DNA of 13,830 bases from an uncultured Bacillota bacterium (GTDB lineage: Bacteria; Bacillota; Clostridia; Peptostreptococcales; Anaerovoracaceae): positions 1 through 13,830 of the forward strand of contig CAMJRV010000023.1 in the NCBI GenBank assembly GCA_946408315.1. Reading direction: 5' to 3'. This document shows positions 1-6,962 of this stretch, in pieces (positions within the stretch are counted from its first letter, which is position 1; each line of letters begins with the position of its first letter). The notes beneath the pieces were generated by a model that had not been told where the DNA came from, did no database searches, and saw only the letters and a list, made by a program, of their open reading frames with translations. The translations under genes were made by a program, and so were the position numbers.

Positions 1-455
1 TCCCAGACGTCTTCCCGCCTCGCGTCGATCAGATAACCGTTTTCCTTCGTCCCGCGAGCCACTCGTTTTTTCCGGAGCTGCTCTTTGATCTGTTCGGCTT
101 GCTCCGTTTCTTGATTTTCTTCCGCCTTGCGCTGCTGACGCTTGACATTCGCTTCGCTGCGGAGATCTTTTATCTTGGTCTTGGCCCGTCCGATCAGCTT
201 TTCCAGCTTGCCGATACAGACCTGCGCCTTCTGCACGTCGTCGCTGTCTCCCAGCGCCACGATCAGCCGCAGCTTGGCGATCTCGCTATGAGCGTCCGTC
301 ACCACCGTTCTCACCTGCTGCTCGTTTGTCGCCATCACAAGCCGAGAGGTGAGCCCTCCTGCGCTGTTTTTGGGTTTTGAAGAAAGCTTAACGCTTCCCG
401 GCTTCTCCTGATAGCTATAACGCTCCAGATAGCCGACGCGGTCCTTTATTTCCAA
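1..455 (-). CDS. Coiled-coil protein of unknown function, C-terminus beyond left edge
   Basis: I do not recognise this family. An open frame of 151 codons runs leftward from a TTG at 455-453 to the window edge with no stop. The start is set by the sequence AAAGGAGG eight bases upstream on the minus strand, a near-ideal ribosome binding site, and no in-frame ATG occurs before codon 41. The product is highly charged. A short basic N-terminus is followed from about residue 42 by a long helical stretch rich in Lys, Arg, Glu and Gln, ending near residue 130 with runs such as KRQQRKAEENQETEQAEQ, which suggests a coiled coil. It has no signal peptide or membrane segment in the visible part. It lies 44 bases downstream of the aminotransferase on the same strand and could share its transcript. 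The plus-strand frame across 99-380 is a shadow of this gene. Confidence 0.7.
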   Translation of the reverse strand, partial: MEIKDRVGYLERYSYQEKPGSVKLSSKPKNSAGGLTSRLVMATNEQQVRTVVTDAHSEIAKLRLIVALGDSDDVQKAQVCIGKLEKLIGRAKTKIKDLRSEANVKRQQRKAEENQETEQAEQIKEQLRKKRVARGTKENGYLIDARREDVW

Positions 456-499
456 GACAAAAACCTCCTTTCCGCTCAACCGGCACAGAAATCTTTTCT

Positions 500-1687
500 T
501 TATTCCGCCAGGTATTCTCTCGTCAGGCGGCCCAGTATGGTCATTCCCTTTTCGATCTCCTCATAGGACATATTGGAAAAGTTCAGCCTCAGTTCATTGT
601 TTTTTACGCCGCTGGGATAAAAGGAACCGCCCGGTATAAAGGCTACCTTTTCTGCCAGTGCTCTGCGGAGCAGTTCGCGGGAATCCTTGTCTTCGGGAAG
701 TTCAAGCCAGATAAAGAGCCCTCCCCGGGGAACGACGTAGCAGGCTTCCTTGGGAAATTCCCTGTCGATGACTTCCATCATACGGTCCCTGCGCTCTTGA
801 TACAGTCCTGTGATCCATTTGATATGGGCGTCCAGATCATGATTCTGAAGGTAGTTTGCCATCTGCCTCTGGGCGATGGCAGAAGAGGAAAGGTCTGCCG
901 CATTCTTTAAAATCAGATAGTTCTCCATCAGGTTTTTCCTGGCGCACAGCCAAGCCACCCGGAGTCCCGGGCAGAACGTCTTGGAGAACGTGCCGACGTA
1001 GACGACCTGCCCCTTTTTATCGTAATAGCTCAGCGGCGGCATAAGCCGGTCTTCAAAGCAAAGTTCGGAATACGCCGCATCCTCGATGACCGGAACGTCA
1101 TAGGCGGAGATAAACTCGATAAATTCTTTCCGTCTCTCGGTGGACCAGCTTCTGCCCGTCGGATTCTGAAAATCCGGGATGACATAGATCAGCTTGACCC
1201 GTTCTCCGTATTTGTCCAGCGCTTCCTTCAGCGAATCCAGGACCAGTCCTTCGTAATCGGTGGGCAGCGCAACCAGCTCCGCCTCATAGGCCCGCAAGGC
1301 ATTGACCGCCCCCAGATAGGACGGCGTTTCAAACAAAACGACGTCACCCTTGTTGATAAAGAGCATGCTGCTCATGTCCAGCGCCTGCTGAGAGCCGCTG
1401 GTAATCACCACCTCATCCGTCCCGTAATCCACATCGAACTTATCGCGCATCCGTTCTGCGATGAGCTCTCTCAGCTTTCCATATCCGCTCGTGGAGCAAT
1501 AGCTCAGAGCTTCCTTCCCCTCATGGTCCAAAACCTGTATAAAGGATTCCTTGATGTCCTCCACCGGATAGGTTTCCGGCGAAGGAAAGCCCGCCGAAAA
1601 AGAGATCATATCCGCCGTTTCCGTCAATTCCATGGCGTTTAAAAGCGCTTTATCCTGCAGGCACTCCATTCTGCTCGCAAATTTCAT
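500..1687 (-). CDS. PLP-dependent aminotransferase, class I/II (2-aminoadipate/aromatic aminotransferase-like)
   Basis: A cytosolic fold-type I aminotransferase that would move an amino group between an amino acid and a 2-oxo acid. Its 395 residues match the stand-alone relatives of the MocR/LysN/KAT-II group, without a DNA-binding domain. Numbered from the ATG at 1687, visible motifs are SGSQQALDM (cofactor phosphate region, about 97-105), NPTGR (175-179), the aspartate of EDAAYS near 203 that pairs with the pyridine nitrogen, SKTFCPGLR with the Schiff-base lysine at 236, and LRLNFS near 366-371 with the substrate-carboxylate arginine. The frame extends three codons upstream to a GTG at 1696. 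AGAAAG abuts that GTG with no spacing, whereas AAAGGTG sits correctly for the ATG at 1687, so I chose the ATG. The exact substrate cannot be read from sequence; 2-aminoadipate, aromatic or branched-chain amino acids are all possible. It lies 70 bases downstream of the hydrolase gene. Confidence 0.9.
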   Translation of the reverse strand: MKFASRMECLQDKALLNAMELTETADMISFSAGFPSPETYPVEDIKESFIQVLDHEGKEALSYCSTSGYGKLRELIAERMRDKFDVDYGTDEVVITSGSQQALDMSSMLFINKGDVVLFETPSYLGAVNALRAYEAELVALPTDYEGLVLDSLKEALDKYGERVKLIYVIPDFQNPTGRSWSTERRKEFIEFISAYDVPVIEDAAYSELCFEDRLMPPLSYYDKKGQVVYVGTFSKTFCPGLRVAWLCARKNLMENYLILKNAADLSSSAIAQRQMANYLQNHDLDAHIKWITGLYQERRDRMMEVIDREFPKEACYVVPRGGLFIWLELPEDKDSRELLRRALAEKVAFIPGGSFYPSGVKNNELRLNFSNMSYEEIEKGMTILGRLTREYLAE

Positions 1688-1708
1688 TCCGCTCACCTTT
1701 CTATGTGT

Positions 1709-1744
1709 CGGCCCGCCGGCAATTTATGTCTGGCAGGCGGGCCG
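1709..1744 (-). other. Intercistronic GC-rich hairpin without U-tract
   Basis: A perfect 9-bp inverted repeat, CGGCCCGCC at 1709-1717 and GGCGGGCCG at 1736-1744, encloses an 18-base loop between the hydrolase stop and the aminotransferase start. On the minus strand it is followed by ACACATAG rather than a run of T, so it is not a standard intrinsic terminator for the hydrolase. On the plus strand a T-run (1750-1755) does follow, but no plus-strand gene precedes it. A role in RNA processing, 3'-end protection or lowering downstream expression is plausible but inferred. Confidence 0.6.
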
Positions 1745-1757
1745 TTATCAATATTTT

Positions 1758-3008
1758 TTACACGTTCCAGCTATTCAGGTAATTTTCCTGCTCGGGAGTG
1801 AGGCTGTCGATTTCGATGCCCCAGGCTTCCAGCTTTCTTCTGGCAACCAGATCGTCTATTTCATCGGATACATCGATCACTTTATTTTCCAGCTTGCCCC
1901 GGTTATTCAGGATATACAGAGCCGACAGGCACTGTACCGCAAAGCTCATATCCATAATCTCAGCGGGATGTCCGTCTGCCGCCGCGATATTGACAAGCCT
2001 TCCGTCTCCGATGACGTTGACCCATTTCCCGCTCGTCAGCCGGTACCCCATCACATTTTTTCTTGTTTCCTTCTTTTCCAGCGCGGCCTTTTCCAGCCCC
2101 GCCATATCCACTTCCACGTTGAAATGGCCGGCGTTGGTCAGGATTGCGCCTTCTTTCATCGTCAGCATATGCTCTACGGTGATGACGTGCTCACAGCCGG
2201 TGGCCGATACGAAGATATCGCCGTAAGGCGCCGCCTGCTTCATAGTCATGACGTCATAGCCGTCCATTCTGGCTTCGATGGCCTTGACCGGATCGATCTC
2301 CGTCACGATGACTTTGGCGCCCAGGGAAGCGGCTCTCATGGCAATCCCCTTGCTGCACCAGCCATAACCGGCCACCACGACGGTTTTACCCGCGATGATC
2401 AGGTTGGTATTCCTCATGATGCTGTCCCAGACCGACTGACCCGTTCCGTAACGGTTGTCAAAGAGATGCTTGCACTGAGCGTCGTTTACCGCCACCATGG
2501 GGAATTTCAAAATCCCTTCCCGCTCCATCGCCTTCAGCCGGATGACACCCGTCGTCGTCTCCTCGCAGCCACCCCAGACTTCTTCTCCAAGCTCGGGTTT
2601 CGCGTTGTGGATCAGGCCGACCAGATCGCCTCCATCGTCGATGATGATGTTCGGCTTATGCGCCAGGGCCATTTCGATATGCCGGTCATATTCCTCCGGG
2701 GTAGCGCCGTGATAGGCGTATACCTTCATCCCTGTTGCCGCCAGCGCCGCCGCAACGTCATCCTGGGTGGACAGCACGTTGCTTCCGGTGACGGACATAT
2801 CCGCGCCTCCTGCTGCCAGCACTTCGCACAGATAGGCTGTCTTGGCTTCCAGATGCACCGACAGAGTGACCTTGACGCCCTGGAAAGGCTTGTCCTTTGC
2901 AAGCTGTGCTTCCAGACCGTTCAAAATCGGCATGTTATTTTTAACCCATTCTATTTTCTGGCGCCCCGAAGGCGCAAGGCTGATATCTCTGATTTCGTTC
3001 TGCTTCAT
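1758..3008 (-). CDS. ahcY: Adenosylhomocysteinase family protein (SAH hydrolase, archaeal/Thermotoga-like HxExK type)
   Basis: An NAD-dependent cytosolic hydrolase of the activated methyl cycle, which splits S-adenosylhomocysteine (or, in some relatives, S-inosylhomocysteine) to homocysteine and a nucleoside after SAM-dependent methylation. The 416 residues are close to the short bacterial/archaeal form. Motifs seen are CEETTTGVIRL (148-158, catalytic Glu), VNDAQCKHLFDNRYGTG (174-190, catalytic Lys180 and Asp184), the NAD-binding GYGWCSKG (214-221), and NAGHFNVEVD (292-301). The substrate-adenine motif, HxTxE in the classical enzymes, reads HLEAK at 52-56. The protein ends LNSWNV rather than in the usual aromatic DHYRY-type tail. 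The start is clear: GGTGGAGG lies six bases before the ATG, and a promoter lies about 65-90 bases upstream. Family membership is secure; the natural substrate is less so. Confidence 0.95.
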   Translation of the reverse strand: MKQNEIRDISLAPSGRQKIEWVKNNMPILNGLEAQLAKDKPFQGVKVTLSVHLEAKTAYLCEVLAAGGADMSVTGSNVLSTQDDVAAALAATGMKVYAYHGATPEEYDRHIEMALAHKPNIIIDDGGDLVGLIHNAKPELGEEVWGGCEETTTGVIRLKAMEREGILKFPMVAVNDAQCKHLFDNRYGTGQSVWDSIMRNTNLIIAGKTVVVAGYGWCSKGIAMRAASLGAKVIVTEIDPVKAIEARMDGYDVMTMKQAAPYGDIFVSATGCEHVITVEHMLTMKEGAILTNAGHFNVEVDMAGLEKAALEKKETRKNVMGYRLTSGKWVNVIGDGRLVNIAAADGHPAEIMDMSFAVQCLSALYILNNRGKLENKVIDVSDEIDDLVARRKLEAWGIEIDSLTPEQENYLNSWNV

Positions 3009-3038
3009 CTTTATCCTCCACCAATTCGTCTTATTAAG

Positions 3039-3055
3039 CGGCGAAACTTCCGCCG
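3039..3055 (-). other. Small hairpin in the hydrolase 5' leader
   Basis: CGGCG at 3039-3043 and CGCCG at 3051-3055 form a 5-bp stem with a 7-base loop, inside the short leader between the predicted transcription start and the hydrolase ribosome binding site. It does not cover the Shine-Dalgarno sequence. The leader is too short for a known SAM or SAH riboswitch and I see no other structure in it. Confidence 0.3.
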
Positions 3056-3071
3056 ACGATCTTTCCCTTCA

Positions 3072-3100
3072 TTTATACCACAAATCTCCTTTAAAGTAAA
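3072..3100 (-). promoter_or_regulatory. Predicted sigma-A-type promoter of the hydrolase gene
   Basis: On the minus strand TTTACT (3100-3095) and TATAAA (3077-3072) are separated by exactly 17 bases, matching the -35 and -10 consensus at four and five of six positions. Transcription would start near 3065, leaving a leader of about 57 bases. This supports the hydrolase being transcribed separately from the alcohol dehydrogenase gene that ends at 3240. Confidence 0.55.
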
Positions 3101-3239
3101 GGATAGGGCGGGAGACCTGAACATGGCAAGATGAGGCGGAAAGAGTATCAAAACCCCGACCGATTGATAAAGCCACAGCAGCGCACTTTATCTGCCTCTG
3201 AATCGTTACTGCTTTCATGCGTTTGTCCTGGAAACAGGA
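3101..3239. other. Intergenic region between alcohol dehydrogenase stop and hydrolase promoter
   Basis: No gene is convincing here; the plus-strand frame from 3131 has no family signature and overlaps the alcohol dehydrogenase end. I find no intrinsic terminator for the dehydrogenase: a TCCTG/CAGGA hairpin just after its stop lacks a T-run. A 7-bp inverted repeat, GATAAAG at 3166-3172 and CTTTATC at 3186-3192, stands alone and could be an operator, but nothing else supports that. Confidence 0.35.
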
Positions 3240-4439
3240 TTAGAAATCTACTTGCTTCCCTTCATAGATGCAGTGGAGCAGCTTTTTCAGATCATCCTTT
3301 CCGGCTTTTCTCGGATTGGAGGCGGTGCAGGGATCCTGTTCCGCATGTTCTGCAATTCCGTCCGCCATTCTGCGGAATTCCATCTCTTCTATCCCGGCTT
3401 CCCGCAGCGACGCAGGAATATGCAGAGCGTTATTGATCGACTCCACGAAGCCGATGAGCTTTTCCACCAGAACCGTTTCGTCCTGCTCATGCACGCCGAT
3501 ATAGCGGGCAATTTCCGCATATTTGCTTCGGGCAGTACAGCTTCCGTTCTGAACGTAGCCCTTGGCTTCCTGATTGGCGTTATACCGGATGACGTAAGGC
3601 AGATAGATGGCATTTGCCAATCCGTGGGGAATGTTCAAAGCCGCTCCCGTCTTATGGGCCAGGCTATGGGTGATTCCCAGCAGCGCGTTGGAGAACGCCA
3701 TCCCCGCCATACATTGGGCGTAATGCATCGTTTCAGCCGCCTCTTTATCCCCTTCGTGGGACAGGATAAGGTTGGTGATGACCAGCTTGATGGCATGAAG
3801 CGCCAGCGAATCGGTGAACTCGGAGGCCGCCGTGGCCACGTACGCCTCCACAGCATGGGTCAGCGCATCCATCCCCGTATGGGCGACCAGTTCCTTCGGC
3901 ATGGTATCGGCCAGGTCGGGATCGACGATGGCGATATCAGGCGTCAGGTTATAGTCTGCAAGGGGATATTTGATTTTGGTTGAATAATCGGTTATGACGG
4001 AAAAGGCGGTGACTTCCGTAGCCGTCCCCGAAGTCGACGGTATCGCTACGAAAATAGCTTTTTTTCTCAATTCCGGAACGGTGAAAGGATCTTTAATATC
4101 CTCAAATTTCGTTTCCGGATGCTCGTAGAAAATCCACATGGCCTTCGCCGCATCGATGGCCGAGCCCCCTCCGATGGCTACGATGACGTCCGGCGAATGA
4201 TCCGCCATAAACCGGGCGCCCTTCATCACCGTTTCAATGCTTGGGTCCGGTTCCACGCCTTCCATGATAAAGGTCTCAAGACCGGCCGCCTGTAGGTTCT
4301 TCTGCGTTTTCCCGAGGAATCCTGTCTTCTGCATGGAGGACCCGCCGGTGATGATCACCGCGGTTTTCCCTTTTACCTGCTTCAGCATCTCCAGCGAGCC
4401 CCGGCCGTAATAAATATCTCTTGGAACTGTAAATCTCAT
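3240..4439 (-). CDS. Iron-containing alcohol dehydrogenase (group III)
   Basis: A cytosolic metal-dependent dehydrogenase that interconverts an alcohol and an aldehyde with NAD(P)H, as in butanol, 1,3-propanediol or lactaldehyde metabolism of anaerobes. At 399 residues it is a normal single-domain member. Seen are GGGSAIDAAKA (90-100, pyrophosphate binding), PSTSGTATEVT (134-144) and the metal ligands Asp191, His195, His258 and His272, whose spacing (4, 63, 14) equals that of E. coli FucO. TGGSSMQKTG at 31-40 resembles the GGS stretch of YqhD/butanol dehydrogenases, where small residues allow NADP(H), whereas FucO has Asp; NADPH preference is therefore inferred. The start is the ATG at 4439 after AGGAGGT; an upstream in-frame extension to 4535 reads through the leader hairpin and overlaps the previous gene. 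It is last in the run of minus-strand genes, 64 bases after the YgjP gene, and its Shine-Dalgarno sequence lies in a hairpin. The true substrate is unknown. Confidence 0.93.
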   Translation of the reverse strand: MRFTVPRDIYYGRGSLEMLKQVKGKTAVIITGGSSMQKTGFLGKTQKNLQAAGLETFIMEGVEPDPSIETVMKGARFMADHSPDVIVAIGGGSAIDAAKAMWIFYEHPETKFEDIKDPFTVPELRKKAIFVAIPSTSGTATEVTAFSVITDYSTKIKYPLADYNLTPDIAIVDPDLADTMPKELVAHTGMDALTHAVEAYVATAASEFTDSLALHAIKLVITNLILSHEGDKEAAETMHYAQCMAGMAFSNALLGITHSLAHKTGAALNIPHGLANAIYLPYVIRYNANQEAKGYVQNGSCTARSKYAEIARYIGVHEQDETVLVEKLIGFVESINNALHIPASLREAGIEEMEFRRMADGIAEHAEQDPCTASNPRKAGKDDLKKLLHCIYEGKQVDF

Positions 4440-4442
4440 AAA

Positions 4443-4493
4443 AATACCTCCTATCTTTTGATAGAAGGTATTGTTCCCCCATTTGGAGGTATT
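4443..4493 (-). promoter_or_regulatory. Shine-Dalgarno-sequestering leader hairpin of the alcohol dehydrogenase
   Basis: On the minus strand AATACCTTCTATC (4472-4460), an AAAA loop (4459-4456) and GATAGGAGGTATT (4455-4443) form a 13-bp stem with a single U-G wobble. The 3' arm contains the AGGAGGT ribosome binding site of the gene starting at 4439. A second sequence, AATACCTCC (4493-4485), is a perfect complement of GGAGGTATT in the same arm, so two upstream copies compete for the Shine-Dalgarno strand. A T5 run (4444-4440) follows, so the element could also act as a weak terminator. Translational or transcriptional attenuation is inferred, and no ligand class is recognised. Confidence 0.6.
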
Positions 4494-4503
4494 ATTTCCT
4501 CTT

Positions 4504-5055
4504 TTAGACAAGGACCAGCTCAAACCGGCGCTCAAATTCCCTCAGCTTTTGCCTCCTCGCCTTATAATCCGGCATCGTCTGTCCCACAACGGCCCAAAAC
4601 CGGTCGGAATGATTCATCTCCCTGAGATGGGCAAGCTCGTGGACCACCACATAATCAATGACCTCTTCGGGAGCAAAGATCAGGCGGTACGTAAAGTTGA
4701 TATCCCCTTTTCTGTTGCAGGAGCCCCATCTGGTCTTCGCGCCGTTGATCCTGATCTCTCCGTGACGAAGGCCCATGAGTTCGGAAAAATAAAGGCACTT
4801 TCCTTGCAGATAGACTTTCGCCTGCTTTTTATACCGCGCTTCTTCCTGGGCGGTCACCTGAAAGGTCTGCTTTTCTTCCTGCCGGAGAGCAAGCTTTCTC
4901 CTGGTCTTATCGATCCATGCAAGCTTCGTCATCACAAAGCCGTCGATATCGCCTTTGCTTGCTCTGAGGGGAGCTCTCACTTCAACTCTGCCGTCCCGCC
5001 TCACATACAGAGCCAGCGTCTTTCGTTTGGATCGGATCAGTTCATATTCCAGCAT
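4504..5055 (-). CDS. YgjP-type (DUF45/M48-like) zinc metalloprotease
   Basis: A soluble protein of the YgjP/DUF45 family, related to the SprT-like and M48 metallopeptidases. The 183 residues show the family pattern: a beta-rich N-terminal half, TRWGSC (108-113), then the zinc-binding HELAH (139-143), and the third ligand in NHSDRFW (His149). Catalytic residues are all present, so an active metalloprotease is likely, but the substrate in this family is not established. The frame extends upstream to 5091, yet the ATG at 5055 is favoured because it follows the stop of the lipoprotein gene by a single base (TGATATG), the classic arrangement for translational coupling. Only a weak GAAAGA precedes it, consistent with dependence on the upstream ribosome. 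It belongs to the envelope operon by position, though nothing shows it works in the envelope. Confidence 0.85.
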   Translation of the reverse strand: MLEYELIRSKRKTLALYVRRDGRVEVRAPLRASKGDIDGFVMTKLAWIDKTRRKLALRQEEKQTFQVTAQEEARYKKQAKVYLQGKCLYFSELMGLRHGEIRINGAKTRWGSCNRKGDINFTYRLIFAPEEVIDYVVVHELAHLREMNHSDRFWAVVGQTMPDYKARRQKLREFERRFELVLV

Positions 5056-5056
5056 A

Positions 5057-5596
5057 TCAAAACAGATCTTTCGTAAAAGGCTCCGACGCATCTACATGGC
5101 CCATGAGCGATTCCGCAGCTTCCCCGTCCACAAGGAACTGGACCTGCTTGATTTCGCTGAATGTATTGATCAGAGTGTCCACGATCTGGCTGATCAGGAA
5201 GGTCTCATCCAGAGAGCCCCCGTTGAGTCCGTTGCTGTCAAGATCCACCACCGCCGTGTCGCCGTCCTTCAGATAGACGTCGTTAAATTTGATGGAATCG
5301 GTGATTACCGTGCCGTAGCCCTCTTCCGGCGGGCTTTTCAACAGCTCCAGAGCGTCAAGATAGACGTCTCCCGGTCTGGAGGTCAGCTCGCTCTGATAGA
5401 CCATAAATTTCTCCAGAGATTCGTCCCCGGTAGCGATATATTTTTCATTGGCGAAAAACAACGTGATTTGATAGGTCTGGTCTTCAGGAATACTGGGGCC
5501 GTCCGAGCCCTGCCCTTTTCCGCAGCCGGTAAGGCCGACCATTCCAAAGATCAAACTCACACACAGCAAAATCAATAAAATTCTCTTTCTCTTCAT
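5057..5596 (-). CDS. GerMN-domain lipoprotein
   Basis: A secreted, lipid-anchored protein of 179 residues. The N-terminus has KRKR, a hydrophobic core and a lipobox LTGC with the lipidated cysteine at position 25, followed by a Gly/Ser-rich linker. Residues about 43-174 fit the GerMN domain first known from the spore germination protein GerM: ITLFFANEKY, a central helix with DALELLKSPP, then GTVITDSIKFNDVYLKDG and VVDLDSN, and a late LVDGE strand pair. GerM-type proteins act in sporulation and germination envelope steps, while other GerMN lipoproteins are of uncertain role. AAGGGGGAAC precedes the ATG. It begins 21 bases after the deacetylase stop and ends one base before the YgjP start, so the three are surely cotranscribed. 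The domain call rests on pattern recognition. Confidence 0.8.
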   Translation of the reverse strand: MKRKRILLILLCVSLIFGMVGLTGCGKGQGSDGPSIPEDQTYQITLFFANEKYIATGDESLEKFMVYQSELTSRPGDVYLDALELLKSPPEEGYGTVITDSIKFNDVYLKDGDTAVVDLDSNGLNGGSLDETFLISQIVDTLINTFSEIKQVQFLVDGEAAESLMGHVDASEPFTKDLF

Positions 5597-5617
5597 CTTA
5601 AGTTCCCCCTTTTGCTT

Positions 5618-6925
5618 TTATAATTCAGGTCTCGCCGGGTCCAGCACGGCCGGCACGTCAAAATAATATTTTTGAAGCTCCGCCGCCCTCTTTGTCATGG
5701 AATACCCGTCGATATTCACCCTGGGCATCACGATATTGTCTGAATTGACGGTGATTCTCCTGGAATTGTCCACCGGACAGTAGATCTGAAACCCCTGGTC
5801 AATAATGTAGCGGTACTTCGGATCGTCTTTTTTGAAGTGAACGCCGAACGGGGAGACATAGATATTGGTCTCGCCGATATAGGGCATGATCTTCTTGATC
5901 CAGCGGTCCGTGTCGTATTTAATCTGTTTCATCGTCAGGCTTCCGTCCCGGAAATAGCCGTTATGCGTATAGCTGTGGCAGGCAAAGCTCCATCCGTTTG
6001 CCTTCATGGCGTCGGCGATGGTTTTGACCGTCTGCTGCCATTCGGCCTCCTGGGGCAGATTGTCGGTGATCCTGTAACCCAACGCTCCTTGATATCCCGT
6101 CAGGGCCAAAGTACCCTTGGTGCCTCTCCAGGAGAATTCCGGATGCGCCTCCACATAATCATCGAGGATCGGCATGACGTCGCCGTCCCGCGTCTGGGTC
6201 ACCTGGCCCTCCGGCGTAATGACTTCCGTCCATACCCTGCCGTCGCTGCCCATCACCAGGCGGTTTGCAAATCCGTCGGGCTTCATATAATCGTAATAGT
6301 TCACATCATCGACGGACAGGACCAGCGGAATCTTCCCCGGCGGCAGATAAATATCTTTCAATTTTATTTTGCCCGGGTTGCCGGGATCCTGTTCGATATA
6401 ATCGGCCAGCGGATAAAGAACGTAGCCCTTCGCCTCAAGGCTTGGCAGCATCTTTTTGAATTCGCTTACCGTCGCCATCCACATGTTGTAGCCTTGCGCC
6501 GGGTGACCCCGGCCGTCGAAAGCCAGCTCGGGATATACGATCAGGCTGTGGAAAAAGATATGCTGAACAGGTCCTTCATACTTTACGAGCGAGGCCTTTG
6601 CCTTCTCGATTTCCGCAAGCTTTACGGTGATCGCATCGTCTGTCGCGGTAGGAGCCGTTGCACCGCCGGTCGCCGTCGCAACCATTGCAGGATCGGACTT
6701 CAAAAGGGCGATCGCCTCGTCGTAATAATATCCTCGGTATAAGTGATCCGCTTTCTCAAGCAGATTTTCTCTCTTCTGTTCCAATTCCAACTGCGCCTTT
6801 TGCGCTGCGGTTTTCTCTGCGCCGGCAAAAACGGCTTCCGTTTGGTACTGCCGCACGATTACAGCGCCGACTGCGACAACGGCAATCAACCCCATTATGA
6901 TGGCGGCTTTCATAGATTTTTTCAT
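5618..6925 (-). CDS. Membrane-anchored polysaccharide deacetylase-like (NodB-fold) protein
   Basis: Predicted to be exported and anchored by one N-terminal helix (residues about 7-24), then a Glu/Lys/Gln-rich helical stalk (36-80) and a short Ala/Thr/Gly linker (84-96). The rest resembles carbohydrate esterase family 4, which removes acetyl groups from peptidoglycan or other polysaccharides. Motif 1 appears as LVLSVDDVNYY (Asp206, Asp207), motif 2 as HSYTH (317-321, metal histidines) and a motif-3-like SPFGVHF at 358-364. The spacing between motifs 1 and 2, about 110 residues, is roughly double the usual and holds an insertion. The ATG at 6925 is chosen because GGGAGGT sits six bases upstream; an in-frame TTG at 6940 overlaps that site. 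It lies 37 bases after the microprotein stop and 21 before the lipoprotein start. Catalytic competence is likely from the retained Asp and His residues but unproven. Confidence 0.85.
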   Translation of the reverse strand: MKKSMKAAIIMGLIAVVAVGAVIVRQYQTEAVFAGAEKTAAQKAQLELEQKRENLLEKADHLYRGYYYDEAIALLKSDPAMVATATGGATAPTATDDAITVKLAEIEKAKASLVKYEGPVQHIFFHSLIVYPELAFDGRGHPAQGYNMWMATVSEFKKMLPSLEAKGYVLYPLADYIEQDPGNPGKIKLKDIYLPPGKIPLVLSVDDVNYYDYMKPDGFANRLVMGSDGRVWTEVITPEGQVTQTRDGDVMPILDDYVEAHPEFSWRGTKGTLALTGYQGALGYRITDNLPQEAEWQQTVKTIADAMKANGWSFACHSYTHNGYFRDGSLTMKQIKYDTDRWIKKIMPYIGETNIYVSPFGVHFKKDDPKYRYIIDQGFQIYCPVDNSRRITVNSDNIVMPRVNIDGYSMTKRAAELQKYYFDVPAVLDPARPEL

Positions 6926-6962
6926 GGCCAGACCTCCCAATGCCCGCCCGGCTCACGCCGGT

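Noticed and set aside
99..380. Plus-strand frame of 93 codons at the left edge
   Set aside because: It lies wholly opposite the TTG-started coiled-coil gene, which has a perfect ribosome binding site; the plus frame has none.
1709..1755. Plus-strand intrinsic terminator formed by the GC-rich hairpin and the following T-run
   Set aside because: No plus-strand gene lies upstream for it to serve, and the T-run is separated from the stem by several bases.
3009..3071. SAM or SAH riboswitch in the hydrolase leader
   Set aside because: The predicted leader is under 60 bases with only a 5-bp hairpin, and I see none of the conserved cores of these riboswitches.
1632..3134. 500-codon plus-strand frame
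   Set aside because: It is antisense to the hydrolase gene, which has clear catalytic and NAD motifs; the plus frame shows no family signature.
4440..4535. N-terminal extension of the alcohol dehydrogenase from 4535
   Set aside because: The extra 32 residues read through the leader hairpin, overlap the YgjP gene, and precede the normal family N-terminus, which has a proper ribosome binding site.
5837..6742. 301-codon plus-strand frame
   Set aside because: Antisense to the deacetylase-like gene; composition rich in Arg and His is typical of a shadow frame.
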